The notes under the pieces are model-generated. The model was not told the DNA's origin. It was given only the letters and a program-made list of their open reading frames with translations, and did not search any database. DNA of 64,000 nt from an uncultured Cryomorphaceae bacterium (GTDB taxonomy: Bacteria; Bacteroidota; Bacteroidia; Flavobacteriales; Schleiferiaceae): positions 1-64,000 of the forward strand of contig CAJVWI010000005.1 of the NCBI GenBank assembly GCA_913009655.1, written 5' to 3'. Both the position numbers and the translations under genes were made by a program. Below, in pieces: positions 17,497 to 26,918 of this stretch (the stretch's first letter is position 1; every line of letters starts with the position of its first letter).

Positions 17497-20247
17497 TTAT
17501 TCTAAACTACAAGTAAGAGCTAAATAAGTGAGCCTTCCAATTGCTGGTCCTCCGTAAACCTGCACGACTTTTTGATTAAAGATATTACTACTTCCAATTT
17601 TTACAATCCACTTCTTTTCTTTTGAAGTCCAAGATAACTGAGCATCGGTTAAGCGATAGCTAGGAATTCTCCCAGTAAATTGAGGGGAGCCCTCAAATAA
17701 AAATCCCTGGACATATTTATGGGTAATCATATATCCTATTTTCCCATTTTTTATTTTCCAGTCAAGATCTCTAGCTGAAAAGGACAAATTATACTTGTTC
17801 TCTGGAGTATTATAAGCAGGTATAATAGGATCATTTACTGCTGAGTTTAATACGTTCCAGGTATAGTTTCCTGCAATTGTATAATTGGAAAAATAATAGT
17901 TTGTTCCTACACTAAAGCCTTGAGTCGTCACTTGCTGCTGGGCATTAGAAGAAATTCTATATGCCTTAACATCTTTTAATCGATTCGCAGCGCTCCCTCC
18001 TGGATCATCTTCAATCTTTAAAGCAACATGGTAACCAATAAAATCCTTGTACCAACTGTAGTAGTATGTTGCGTCTACATAAAAGCTTTTCCACCATGTA
18101 CTTCTATACCCAACTTCAATATTTTTTACTTTCTCTGGCAGAACTCCGTTCATATTGTAATAATTCCAATCCCATGCTGCTCTTTCTTGGACTCCTGACT
18201 CTAAAAAATCTCCTACCTCTGAAATGGTAATCAGGGAGTCATAACCATTTAAATTTCCCACAAGAGTTGCTCTTCCTACATTGTAAAATAGATATTGATC
18301 CTGTAAAGTAGGATTTCTAATTGCAGAAGACGCTCCGGCTCTCCAAACGGTCTTTTTATTTGGACGGTATACCATTGACATTGCGGGGGAAGCAAGCCAT
18401 GAAAAATTCTGATTTTTATCCAACCTCAAGGTTATGTTCATCGAAAGTTTTTCTGTTTCTTTCGAATAGCCAGAAAAGAACCCTAACTCTGAAACTTGAA
18501 GTTTTCTGCCATTGGTATCGCTGAATATTGTTCCTCTTGAATTGGGGTTGTAGCTCCGGTAGTTGCCACCAATAGAAATATTTCCATATTCGGAGTAATC
18601 AAATTTTCTTTGAAACTGAATATGTGACAAGGCTGATCGATCATAGAATCTTGAACCACCCAAATGAAAAGGGGTAGAAATGATGGATTGTTTCAAAGCA
18701 TTAAATGCCTGTGATCCAGGAATGAGAGAGCTGTCAGGGTCATATGCACCGCTCATCATAGCTCTATTTTCTGCGTGATAAGCAGCAAACTCATCGGGAT
18801 ATTCATCTCTGAGTAAAGACATTTGTTGCTCAAAATCTTCGTTGGATAAATTATCTGCTGGATATCCAGGAAGGTTTTTGATTTTTGATTTCTGAAAAAT
18901 ATTCCAAAATGAACGGTACTGCTGCGCCCAGAACCCCTCATCAAGAATGGAATCTTGCATTTTTAGTGCCGTAAAATATGCATCATAAGTTTTCCCTGCA
19001 TCTTCATTCGTGCTGTAAGCTCGGATAAACCATTTGTCTTTTTTTCTTAGCTCAAATCTATTTTGAAGAAATAAGATGTCTTTGAGGCTTAGCCTATTGT
19101 CTCCTTGATAAACGGTGGTTCCAGAACCAAAATTCATACTATAAATTGCCTCTAACCCAGTTCTTGTTTTGTAATGTATTGCGGTTGCTATTTTTAAATT
19201 TTCCGTATTGTAGTCTACAAGTTCTGACTCCTGAATTCCTCTACGATGATATGTTCCAATACCTGCATAGGTCTTTACATCACCTCCATTATCATAAACG
19301 ATCTCATCTCCGTATCTATTCACGGCATCATAACCTCCTGGATTGTTAATTTGAGATGTGGATTGATATGTTGGGTCCATATTGGTTGCTTCCCAATCAT
19401 TGGCCCTGAGTCCAAAAACATTGAGCTTAAAGCCCCAGCTGTCTGTGCCGTCACTCCGGGTAAGAGAATTGGCATATCTAAGAGAAGCTTCTGTTAATGC
19501 ACGTTCACCAATTTTTAGTTGAAATGATGTTCCTTGAGTTTTATATGGGTCTTTTGTGACCATGGATATAACTCCATTGAATGCAGAGGGTCCATACATT
19601 GCTCCTACAGCTCCAGAAATGATATCAACTTTTTGAATATCTAGTTCACTCGCACCCAAAAAGTTTCCTAAAGAAAAATTGAGCCCTGGAGCTTGGTTGT
19701 CAACTCCATCAATTATCTGCAGACTTCGAACAGGGCTGGTGCTATTGAACCCTCTTGTATTTATAATTTTAAAACCAATGCTAGCTGATGTTAGATCGAC
19801 ACCTTTCATGTTTCCGAGAGCTTCATAAAAATTCAGAGCTGGTGCTTCTTTAATACTAATGAGGTCTAGTGCCTCCACAGTCAATGGAGCTTGTTTTTGT
19901 CTTTCGGTAATTCGGGATGCAACGATCTCGGCTTCCGCAAGTATTATTTGATCGGCTTTGAGTTTAACCGTTAAGGATTTCTCATTTTGAACAATATTTA
20001 TATCTCGAGAATTATATCCGAAAGTTGTAAAAGTTAAAACCACCGGGAGTTTTTCTACATCAATATTAAATTCGCCATCGAGGTTGCCGATGACAGTGGT
20101 ATTTGCGCTTTTGATTACAACATTTTCTAAAGGCTTGTTTGTTTTTTCATCAACAATTTTACCAAAAAGATTGATTGACTGGGCCTCCAAAAAGTATCCT
20201 GAAAAGCAGAGAAAAAGGAGAATTAGTTTTTTATTTCCGATCCTCAT
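17497..20247 (-). CDS. TonB-dependent outer-membrane receptor
   Basis: A 916-residue receptor: signal peptide (to about residue 22), a carboxypeptidase-regulatory-like domain at about 25-110 (GKIVDEKTNKPLENVVI, GNLDGEFNI), a plug domain at about 118-235 (EALGNMKGVDLTSASIGF, RGFNSTSPVRSLQIIDGVDNQAPG), then a 22-strand-type barrel ending in a short aromatic-poor terminus (YLALTCSLE). It takes up a large ligand across the outer membrane using TonB energy. It is not a SusC type and no SusD is present. It is followed by the secreted hydrolase, so a hydrolyse-then-import pair is plausible. Confidence 0.92.
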   Translation of the reverse strand: MRIGNKKLILLFLCFSGYFLEAQSINLFGKIVDEKTNKPLENVVIKSANTTVIGNLDGEFNIDVEKLPVVLTFTTFGYNSRDINIVQNEKSLTVKLKADQIILAEAEIVASRITERQKQAPLTVEALDLISIKEAPALNFYEALGNMKGVDLTSASIGFKIINTRGFNSTSPVRSLQIIDGVDNQAPGLNFSLGNFLGASELDIQKVDIISGAVGAMYGPSAFNGVISMVTKDPYKTQGTSFQLKIGERALTEASLRYANSLTRSDGTDSWGFKLNVFGLRANDWEATNMDPTYQSTSQINNPGGYDAVNRYGDEIVYDNGGDVKTYAGIGTYHRRGIQESELVDYNTENLKIATAIHYKTRTGLEAIYSMNFGSGTTVYQGDNRLSLKDILFLQNRFELRKKDKWFIRAYSTNEDAGKTYDAYFTALKMQDSILDEGFWAQQYRSFWNIFQKSKIKNLPGYPADNLSNEDFEQQMSLLRDEYPDEFAAYHAENRAMMSGAYDPDSSLIPGSQAFNALKQSIISTPFHLGGSRFYDRSALSHIQFQRKFDYSEYGNISIGGNYRSYNPNSRGTIFSDTNGRKLQVSELGFFSGYSKETEKLSMNITLRLDKNQNFSWLASPAMSMVYRPNKKTVWRAGASSAIRNPTLQDQYLFYNVGRATLVGNLNGYDSLITISEVGDFLESGVQERAAWDWNYYNMNGVLPEKVKNIEVGYRSTWWKSFYVDATYYYSWYKDFIGYHVALKIEDDPGGSAANRLKDVKAYRISSNAQQQVTTQGFSVGTNYYFSNYTIAGNYTWNVLNSAVNDPIIPAYNTPENKYNLSFSARDLDWKIKNGKIGYMITHKYVQGFLFEGSPQFTGRIPSYRLTDAQLSWTSKEKKWIVKIGSSNIFNQKVVQVYGGPAIGRLTYLALTCSLE

Positions 20248-20390
20248 CCTGGGTTTTTTTTTGATAATTTATGGAATGACTTTTTAAGTCTGCCAAAGAT
20301 GGTTAATTTCTTTCTTTCAAACTGTATTTCAATTCTTAAATTTTCTTTGAGTATTAGTTTTAGCAAATAAATCGAATCTCAAAAGAAATT

Positions 20391-22574
20391 CTATTTAATT
20401 ATGAGAGCTGTGGCATGAATGACATCGTTTTCAAAGATTTGAATTTGATATTTACCTTTTGGCACATTAGATAAGTCAAACTTCTGTTTATTTTTAATTA
20501 TCATCGTATTTCGAACTATTCGTCCAGCATTGTCAATAATTTGAACCGGGTTCCCAATTAAATGCTCTGCAGTTGATAAGATGAAAATCCCGGAATTGGG
20601 ATTTGGTAATATGATATTTGATGATTCATTCTCTTCAATGCTAATATTATCAATAACCGTAAGTATTGCAGAGTTGGAAGTGTCATCACAGGTGGCATCT
20701 ATGGTACATCGATATTGATAGCCATCCATGTTAGTCGTAATTCCTGAAATTATTAATGAGTCGCTATTTGTCCCAGAATATTTGGCTCCGTTAATTATAT
20801 CAACCCATCCAGAACTAGGAGAGCTGTTTACTTGCCATTGGAAAGAGGCATTATTGTCTGTGTGAGATGTGGTAAAATATGCACCTCCTGGTGAAGTGTA
20901 GAAAGTTGATGATATTGGCTGTTTACTGATAGTGTCTTGACAAATAACATTTAATATCGCTGGGTCTGAAATCACGCAAGCGGAGTCTATTGAGCATCTA
21001 TAGAAGTAACCGTTCATATTTAATGAAACTCCTGAAATCACGAGCGAATCTGTCGCTGTTCCAGAGTACATTCCGCTATCACTGAGGTCAGACCAAGATG
21101 TGCCATTATTCTCTTGCCATCGATAGCTTGCAGAAGAAGAGGCATAAGAAACTTTAAAAAATGCATTTCCTTGATTTGGAACAGTAGATGCAATAGGCTG
21201 CTGAACTGGTCGTGGTAAAACATCAATTCTTAGGGTGATGATTTTAGATGCGGGAGCAGGGCATGCATCATCTAATACCTTCAGAGGAAAGTAATAGCTA
21301 TGACTTCCGCTACCGCAAGAATTTTGACCGGTAGTATGATTACAAGCGATTTGCCAAGAAAAATCTATGTTTAGTGAAGCAGGATTCGTAAATGAGGTCG
21401 CAGGAGAAACGGGTGTAACAAATGCACAAGGTGGTTCAGCGCAAGAGCCCGAGATTGTCGAATTATGAATTTGAGCATTGTTTGCTGAAAAAACTACATT
21501 TTGGACATTAAAAGATGGCGTCAGCTGACCATCTGTTGCCGTTAGTCTGAATTCAACTATATCACCGGGATAAACCGTAGCTTGGTAAAGCGTATCTATG
21601 CCAAAGCCCGAGTATTGTTTTGTAGGAACAATAACTTGACCAATAGATCCAGGGATAGAATCAACCGTCAAAAACGGAGGTAAATTTTGAGTGCTCGTAC
21701 CTGTTAATTCACAACCTGTTTTGATCACCATGGGTATATCTCTGAAGATCTCAGAAATTTTTTGACCACATCGATAAGATTCTACTTTAATACATGACAT
21801 GAAATTACCACCAACAGTAGGCTCAATAGTTATTAAACCAGTAGATGGAGTCAAGCCAACAGGGTTTCCTTGATTCGGAAAGGGACTGGTTACCGAGTAA
21901 GGAGAAGAGTATGTTGTAATGGTTGTAGCGTTTGACATTGGGTCCGTAAAAGAATAATAAACAGAATCAAACTCTGGTTCATGAGCATTTTGAGAGAAAG
22001 TGTAGGGGTAACCCGTACAAATAATAGATTTAGGCTTTTCGGCAAACTGTGGTGAGCTGTCATAGCAGGTGTTCATTGTGATAGGGTTTCCCGCTCCCGT
22101 AGGAGCATATGGATACATAACCGCACGAAGCCAAATTCCAGAACCAGAGCCATAATTTGTCAAAGAACCAGTTGGCCTACAGCATGTACCCCATGAAAAA
22201 ACCCACCCTGCTGGGGGAGGAGTTCCATTTAAACTAATCCAACCTGATTCAAAAACATGCTCTTCCATTCGCCCTTCTCCCGAGGGAGTTGAACATGCAA
22301 GCTGACCGCTGTAACATGTTGGAGAGACATTTGTGCCAGTTCCAACCCTGGTGCAGGATACAGAGCCTGCTGGTGAATTTGAAGATAGAATAAGAGTATT
22401 TTGATTAAATGAAATCCCACCGCACTCTCTGTAAATTATCGCTCTAAATTTAACTTTTCCAGCATTTGCACCTGATTTAGCGCACTGCCATGTTATCTCT
22501 CCACCCATAAGATGGGATGCAGATAGATTTTGTCCAAAAAACAACAAGACAGTTAATACTAAAATTTTTTTCAT
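20391..22574 (-). CDS. Large secreted multidomain protein with T9SS sorting domain
   Basis: From the ATG at 22572-22574 this is a 727-residue protein starting MKKILVLTVLLFFGQNLSA, a clear signal peptide. The frame extends to 22619 but the extra 15 residues precede the signal. The mature start SHLMGGEITWQCAKSG and the CGGISFNQNT block mark the N-terminal module found in many Bacteroidota surface proteins. Two Ig-like repeats follow (each with YRW/FQW-type strands, SGTxxDSLxISG and the YxYRCxID end, at about residues 475-550 and 565-645), then a type A sorting domain (LPNPNSGIF, IDNAGRIV, LSNVPKGKYQIQI). Probably a surface adhesin-like protein; no enzyme motif seen. Confidence 0.82.
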   Translation of the reverse strand: MKKILVLTVLLFFGQNLSASHLMGGEITWQCAKSGANAGKVKFRAIIYRECGGISFNQNTLILSSNSPAGSVSCTRVGTGTNVSPTCYSGQLACSTPSGEGRMEEHVFESGWISLNGTPPPAGWVFSWGTCCRPTGSLTNYGSGSGIWLRAVMYPYAPTGAGNPITMNTCYDSSPQFAEKPKSIICTGYPYTFSQNAHEPEFDSVYYSFTDPMSNATTITTYSSPYSVTSPFPNQGNPVGLTPSTGLITIEPTVGGNFMSCIKVESYRCGQKISEIFRDIPMVIKTGCELTGTSTQNLPPFLTVDSIPGSIGQVIVPTKQYSGFGIDTLYQATVYPGDIVEFRLTATDGQLTPSFNVQNVVFSANNAQIHNSTISGSCAEPPCAFVTPVSPATSFTNPASLNIDFSWQIACNHTTGQNSCGSGSHSYYFPLKVLDDACPAPASKIITLRIDVLPRPVQQPIASTVPNQGNAFFKVSYASSSASYRWQENNGTSWSDLSDSGMYSGTATDSLVISGVSLNMNGYFYRCSIDSACVISDPAILNVICQDTISKQPISSTFYTSPGGAYFTTSHTDNNASFQWQVNSSPSSGWVDIINGAKYSGTNSDSLIISGITTNMDGYQYRCTIDATCDDTSNSAILTVIDNISIEENESSNIILPNPNSGIFILSTAEHLIGNPVQIIDNAGRIVRNTMIIKNKQKFDLSNVPKGKYQIQIFENDVIHATALIIK

Positions 22575-22695
22575 AATATTTTTGTATAATCTTAGTAAAT
22601 GTAAAAAGTAACCAGACAACCTATGAATTCATTCATTAAAAGGCAGAAAATTCAAGACAAAAGGGTGATTATTTTGAGATACCGAAACGTCCGCT

Positions 22696-23850
22696 TTAAA
22701 TATTCTTCGATATCTCCCTACTAATTACCAGTTTCTGAATCTCTGAAGTACCCTCACCAATTGTACAAAGTTTAACATCTCTGAAGTATTTTTCCGCTGG
22801 ATAATCCTTTGTAAATCCATAGCCACCATGAATTTGAATACCTTCTGTGCAAGCCCTAACAGCCATCTCGCTAGCATAGTATTTCGCCATAGCAGACTCT
22901 TTCGTGACTTTTAACCCCTGATCCTTGAGAGATCCACAATGACGGATCATCAGTTCAGCGGCATAGATTTCTGTTTCCATGTCGGCCAGCTTAAAACCAA
23001 TAGCTTGAAAATCAGCTATTTTTTTACCAAATTGCTCACGCTCATGAGAATATTTAATAGCAGCATTAGTTGCACCCTTCGCTATGCCTAGAGATAGTGC
23101 CGCAATTGATATTCTTCCACCATCTAAAATTTTCATACTTTGAACAAAGCCCTCTCCTACTTCTCCGAGAATATTTGATTCTGGAACTCTGCAATTATCA
23201 AAGAACAAACAGGCTGTTTCACTGGCTCTCATACCCAGCTTATTTTCTTTTTTTCCTCCGGTAAACCCGGGGGTTCCTTTCTCAACAACGAATGCTGTCA
23301 TTCCGTGGGAGTCTCCTTTCTCTCCCGTTCTTACAATGACGACTGCAATATCTCCTGAAATAGCATGAGTTATAAAATTCTTCGATCCATTTAACACCCA
23401 GTCATTACCATCCTTTACAGCCGTAGTGTTCATGCCTCCAGCATCTGAACCAGTTCCCGTCTCCGTAAGGCCCCATGCGCCGATCCAATCAGCATTGGCA
23501 AGCTTAGGTAACCACTTGGACTTCTGATCCTCATTCCCAAATTGAGCAATATGCTGGGTACATAAAGAATTGTGTGCAGCAACAGATAATCCTATTGAAC
23601 CACAAACTTGAGAGATCTCATCAATTATTGTTATGTATTCAGCATATCCCATCGCTGAACCACCATATGCCTCGGGAACAAGAACTCCCATAAATCCTAA
23701 TTCGCCCATTTTTTTAAAAATATCTACCGGAAAATGTTGGGCTTCATCCCATTCCATAACATTTGGTAAAATATGTTTCTTTGCAAAATCTCTAGCAGAT
23801 TCTTTTATAAAATCTAGCTCACTGCTTTTTGATGCGGTTAAATGTCTCAA
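22696..23850 (-). CDS. Acyl-CoA dehydrogenase
   Basis: An FAD enzyme of about the standard 384 residues that introduces the 2,3-double bond of acyl-CoA in beta-oxidation or branched-chain amino acid breakdown. Visible are the flavin-binding [22 protein letters not shown], the adenine-side [13 protein letters not shown]-type block, and near the end the catalytic segment [33 protein letters not shown], whose glutamate in GEGT is the catalytic base position of short/medium-chain and branched enzymes. It lies 29 bp downstream of the acetyltransferase gene on the same strand. Confidence 0.95.
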   Translation of the reverse strand: MRHLTASKSSELDFIKESARDFAKKHILPNVMEWDEAQHFPVDIFKKMGELGFMGVLVPEAYGGSAMGYAEYITIIDEISQVCGSIGLSVAAHNSLCTQHIAQFGNEDQKSKWLPKLANADWIGAWGLTETGTGSDAGGMNTTAVKDGNDWVLNGSKNFITHAISGDIAVVIVRTGEKGDSHGMTAFVVEKGTPGFTGGKKENKLGMRASETACLFFDNCRVPESNILGEVGEGFVQSMKILDGGRISIAALSLGIAKGATNAAIKYSHEREQFGKKIADFQAIGFKLADMETEIYAAELMIRHCGSLKDQGLKVTKESAMAKYYASEMAVRACTEGIQIHGGYGFTKDYPAEKYFRDVKLCTIGEGTSEIQKLVISREISKNI

Positions 23851-23879
23851 TATTTATAGTTATTTATAATTAATAGATT

Positions 23880-24449
23880 CTATTTTTTTTGAACCTTGTT
23901 TTTAAAAATAAAATAAGACTCTTTGCTTTCCGGACAAGTTGCCTCACCATTTGAATCAAAGTCGAGCTTGTGACCGTACTCACTCATCCAACCTACCTGC
24001 CTTGATGGATTACCGACTACTAAAGCATAATCGGGAACATACTTTGTCACAACGGCACCAGCACCAATAAAAGCGAATTTACCAATATCATTGCCACAGA
24101 CTATAGTGGCATTTGCTCCTATAGTTGCTCCTTTACCAACATTCGTATTTTCATATTGGCCGCGTCTGACGACGTGTGACCTTGGATTTATAACATTAGT
24201 AAAAACACATGAAGGCCCAAGAAAAACATCATCGTCACATGTGACTCCAGAATAAATACTGACATTATTCTGAACTTTTACATTATTGCCCAAGATTACA
24301 TCAGATGACACAAGTACATTCTGCCCTAGATTACAGCCTCTTCCTATTATGGCATTTTTCATAACGTGGGAAAAATGCCAGATCACAGTACCATCACCTA
24401 TTTGACAAGGTTCATCAATTTCGGAAGTCGGATGGGATTTGTAGGACAT
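23880..24449 (-). CDS. Left-handed beta-helix N-acetyltransferase (WlbB/WbpD-like)
   Basis: A 189-residue hexapeptide-repeat protein. Repeats of the [LIV]-G-x4 type run from residue 15 to 140 (IGDGTVIWHFSHV, IGRGCNLGQNVLV, IGANATIVCGNDIGKFAFIGAGAVVTKYVPDYALVVGNPSRQVG). The pattern closely resembles UDP-2-acetamido-3-amino-sugar acetyltransferases (WlbB/WbpD), which acetylate the 3-amino group of a nucleotide sugar for surface polysaccharide. No other sugar genes are nearby, so the sugar cannot be named. Unusually it is paired with an acyl-CoA dehydrogenase gene. Confidence 0.85.
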   Translation of the reverse strand: MSYKSHPTSEIDEPCQIGDGTVIWHFSHVMKNAIIGRGCNLGQNVLVSSDVILGNNVKVQNNVSIYSGVTCDDDVFLGPSCVFTNVINPRSHVVRRGQYENTNVGKGATIGANATIVCGNDIGKFAFIGAGAVVTKYVPDYALVVGNPSRQVGWMSEYGHKLDFDSNGEATCPESKESYFIFKNKVQKK

Positions 24450-24501
24450 CTAGAATTTTACTTTATTTCAAAGTACTAAGATAGTGAGCAGTTAGCGGAT
24501 G

Positions 24502-24509
24502 TATATTTG
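24502..24509 (+). promoter_or_regulatory. -7 promoter box before the S1/P1 nuclease gene
   Basis: TATATTTG matches the Bacteroidetes -7 box exactly and lies 28 bp before the ATG. No good TTTG is seen at the -33 distance. Confidence 0.4.
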
Positions 24510-24537
24510 AAATTGATTCGAGTTATTAATATTCATT

Positions 24538-25329
24538 ATGAAAAACTTATTTTTTAGGATATCCACACTGGTTTTTATCTCTTTCACTGTTTCCAATCAA
24601 GCTCTTGCATGGGGGGCTAAAGGGCATAGAATAATAGGAGAAATTGCTCAACGCCATTTAGACCCAAAAGTTTTAAAAAAGGTTGATAAAATTCTTCAAG
24701 GAGAATCACTAGCGATTTGCTCTACTTGGATGGACCATATTAAGTCCAACGATTCATTTAATCACATGTATCCCTGGCACTATTGCACTATTCCTAATCA
24801 TAAAGAAAAATACGAAGACGGTAATGAAGCTGCTAAAAAAGGTGATATAATATTAACAATTGAAAGATTATTGAAAGAACTTTCATCAAAGAATTTTACT
24901 GATGGTGACGAAAGAATGGCAATACGTATGATTGCTCATCTTGTAGGAGACATTCATCAGCCATTGCATGTTGGGAACGGTGAAGATCGTGGGGGTAATG
25001 ATTTAAAAATTAAATGGTTTGGAAAAAAAAGCAACTTACATAGAATTTGGGATTCTGAATTGATCAATTACCAAGACCTTTCATATACCGAATACACAAA
25101 TTGGATAAACAAGGATAATACTGAAGTCGTCAGATCTTATCAAAATATCAATATTAGAGAGTGGGCATTGGAGTCTAAAAAAATAAGAATGAATGGACTT
25201 TATCCTGATGCGGATAAATCATCATTAGGTTATGATTATAACTTTAAACACGTCGAGACATTGAATTCAAGGCTTTTTCAGGCTGGAGTTCGCCTCGCGC
25301 AAATTTTAAATACGATTTATAAGAATTAG
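24538..25329 (+). CDS. Secreted S1/P1-type zinc nuclease
   Basis: A 263-residue zinc-dependent nuclease/3'-nucleotidase of the S1/P1 family acting outside the cytoplasm. The signal peptide ends ALA, leaving W25 as the mature N-terminus (WGAKGHRIIG); in this family the N-terminal Trp is itself a zinc ligand. Other trinuclear-zinc ligands are visible: H30, the aspartate in STWMDHIK, the histidine in PWHYC, HLVGDIHQPLH, and the GGND-x-H..WD stretch (KSNLHRIWDSEL). It would degrade extracellular RNA and single-stranded DNA for phosphate and nucleosides. Seven bases separate it from the Rrf2 regulator, so they may form one transcript. Confidence 0.95.
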   Translation: MKNLFFRISTLVFISFTVSNQALAWGAKGHRIIGEIAQRHLDPKVLKKVDKILQGESLAICSTWMDHIKSNDSFNHMYPWHYCTIPNHKEKYEDGNEAAKKGDIILTIERLLKELSSKNFTDGDERMAIRMIAHLVGDIHQPLHVGNGEDRGGNDLKIKWFGKKSNLHRIWDSELINYQDLSYTEYTNWINKDNTEVVRSYQNINIREWALESKKIRMNGLYPDADKSSLGYDYNFKHVETLNSRLFQAGVRLAQILNTIYKN

Positions 25330-25336
25330 GATCTAA

Positions 25337-25807
25337 ATGTTAAATCGAAAAACATATTATGGAATTCAATCTTTACTATTTATTGCTAGAAATAAAAGAG
25401 GAGACTTGACACCCATAACTGAAATAACAGATTCATTAAAAATATCCAGAAGGTTCCTTGAAAAGATTTTATCTGAACTCCGACATGAGGGCATTGTAAC
25501 AAGTAAAAAAGGAAGATCTGGTGGATATAGCATCAATAAAGATCTAGATTCGATCTCTCTAGCAGATATCGTTCGAATTCTAGAAGGTCCTATTGCTTTA
25601 TTACCTTGTGCATCTCATCGGTTTTATCAATCCTGTAGCGAATGTATAACTCCTGAGAAATGCGCACTCCAAGATGCGCTTGTAGGTGTAAGAAATGACA
25701 CTGTTCATAGCCTAAAGTCAATCAAAATTCAGGATCTTTTAACTAGAGAGGTTTTGCTCCAAAAAGACACTATTACAGCCAAACGACCAACCCCATATCA
25801 AGGTTAA
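25337..25807 (+). CDS. Rrf2-family transcriptional regulator
   Basis: A 156-residue regulator. The N-terminal winged helix shows RKTYYGIQSLLFIA, ISRRFLEKILSELR and the wing KKGRSGGYSI, typical of Rrf2 proteins. The middle region carries four cysteines, C91, C100, C103 and C109 (LPCASHRFYQSCSEC), placed like the three Fe-S-ligating cysteines of IscR, so an iron-sulfur or redox sensor is plausible. It is 31 bp upstream of a cystathionine-beta-synthase-like gene and very likely controls sulfur-amino-acid genes, as Rrf2 proteins such as CymR do elsewhere; that link is inferred from position. Confidence 0.92.
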   Translation: MLNRKTYYGIQSLLFIARNKRGDLTPITEITDSLKISRRFLEKILSELRHEGIVTSKKGRSGGYSINKDLDSISLADIVRILEGPIALLPCASHRFYQSCSECITPEKCALQDALVGVRNDTVHSLKSIKIQDLLTREVLLQKDTITAKRPTPYQG

Positions 25808-25838
25808 TTTCCTGTAGATTGATACTTATATTTGGAGC

Positions 25839-26837
25839 ATGAATAAAAAACGACCCAACCCTCCTGTATTTTCCAATATTCTTGAGACCATTGGAAATAC
25901 CCCAATGATAGAATTGAATATTATTGCAAAGGATATTCCAGGTCGTGTATTAGCAAAAGTGGAATATTTCAATCCAGGGCATAGCACAAAAGATAGAATG
26001 GCTCTAAAAATGGTTGAAGACGCTGAAGCAAACGGCCTGCTAAAACCTGGAGGGACAATTATTGAATGTACCTCGGGAAACACGGGGATGGGATTGGCTT
26101 TAGCTGCTATTATAAAAGGCTACAGCTTGATTTGTACCCTCAGCGACAAACAATCTAAAGAAAAAATAGATGTTTTAAAGGCATTAGGTGCAGAAATTCA
26201 TGTATGTCCCACTAATGTTTCGCCTGATCACCCGGAATCTTATTATTCAGTGGCGAAAAGACTCAATAAAGAAATTCCCAATAGCTATTTCCCAAATCAG
26301 TATGACAATTTGAGCAATAGGCAGGCTCATTATGAATCAACAGGTCCTGAAATATGGGATCAAACTGAAGGTAAAATCACTCATTTTATTGTTGGAGTTG
26401 GAACCGGTGGCACAATTTCGGGAGTAGCAAAATATTTGAAAGAGAAAAATCCTAATATTAAAATTTGGGGTATAGATTCTTATGGTTCAGTTTTTAAAAA
26501 ATACCACGAGACTGGAGAGTTTGACTCGTCGGAAATATATAGCTATATAACAGAAGGAATTGGCGAAGACATTATTCCAAAGAATGTGGAATTTGACTTG
26601 ATAGATAAATTTGAAAAAGTAACTGATAAAGATGGAGCTCTTGCAGCACGAGAGTTAGCCAGTAAAGAAGGTTTGCTACTTGGCTACAGCTGTGGTTCAG
26701 CATTTCAAGGGCTAAGACAGTTAAAACACTTCTTACCAAAAAATGCACTTTCTGTAGTATTATTCCATGATCATGGAAGTCGTTATATAAACAAGATTTA
26801 CAATGATGATTGGATGAAAAAGAATAAATTTCTCTAA
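25839..26837 (+). CDS. PLP-dependent cysteine synthase / cystathionine beta-synthase-like enzyme
   Basis: A 332-residue fold-type II PLP enzyme. It has TIGNTPMIEL, the PLP lysine K51 in PGHSTKDRMA (the usual GGSVKDR is altered to GHSTKDR), the phosphate-binding loop CTSGNTGMGLALAA (78-91), and GVGTGGTISGVAKYL. The sequence around LKALGAEIHVCPTN, HPESYYSVAKRLNKEIPNSY and the EGIGEDIIPKN block resembles the catalytic domain of cystathionine beta-synthase more than bacterial CysK. The C-terminal CBS pair of true cystathionine beta-synthases is missing. It probably joins serine or O-acetylserine with homocysteine or sulfide; which cannot be decided from sequence alone. Confidence 0.85.
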   Translation: MNKKRPNPPVFSNILETIGNTPMIELNIIAKDIPGRVLAKVEYFNPGHSTKDRMALKMVEDAEANGLLKPGGTIIECTSGNTGMGLALAAIIKGYSLICTLSDKQSKEKIDVLKALGAEIHVCPTNVSPDHPESYYSVAKRLNKEIPNSYFPNQYDNLSNRQAHYESTGPEIWDQTEGKITHFIVGVGTGGTISGVAKYLKEKNPNIKIWGIDSYGSVFKKYHETGEFDSSEIYSYITEGIGEDIIPKNVEFDLIDKFEKVTDKDGALAARELASKEGLLLGYSCGSAFQGLRQLKHFLPKNALSVVLFHDHGSRYINKIYNDDWMKKNKFL

Positions 26838-26862
26838 GTCACATTTTTAGATCAATTAGCAG

Positions 26863-26870
26863 TACATTTG
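26863..26870 (+). promoter_or_regulatory. -7 box of the rpsP-rimM promoter
   Basis: TACATTTG at 26863-26870 matches TAnnTTTG and is followed by a GC-richer start region, as at other strong Bacteroidetes promoters. The rpsP ATG is 48 bp further on. The -33 region has only a T-run. Confidence 0.5.
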
Positions 26871-26918
26871 CGCCTCGTTAATTAACAGGGTTTTGGACCC
26901 TTTTTAAACAATTAAGTT

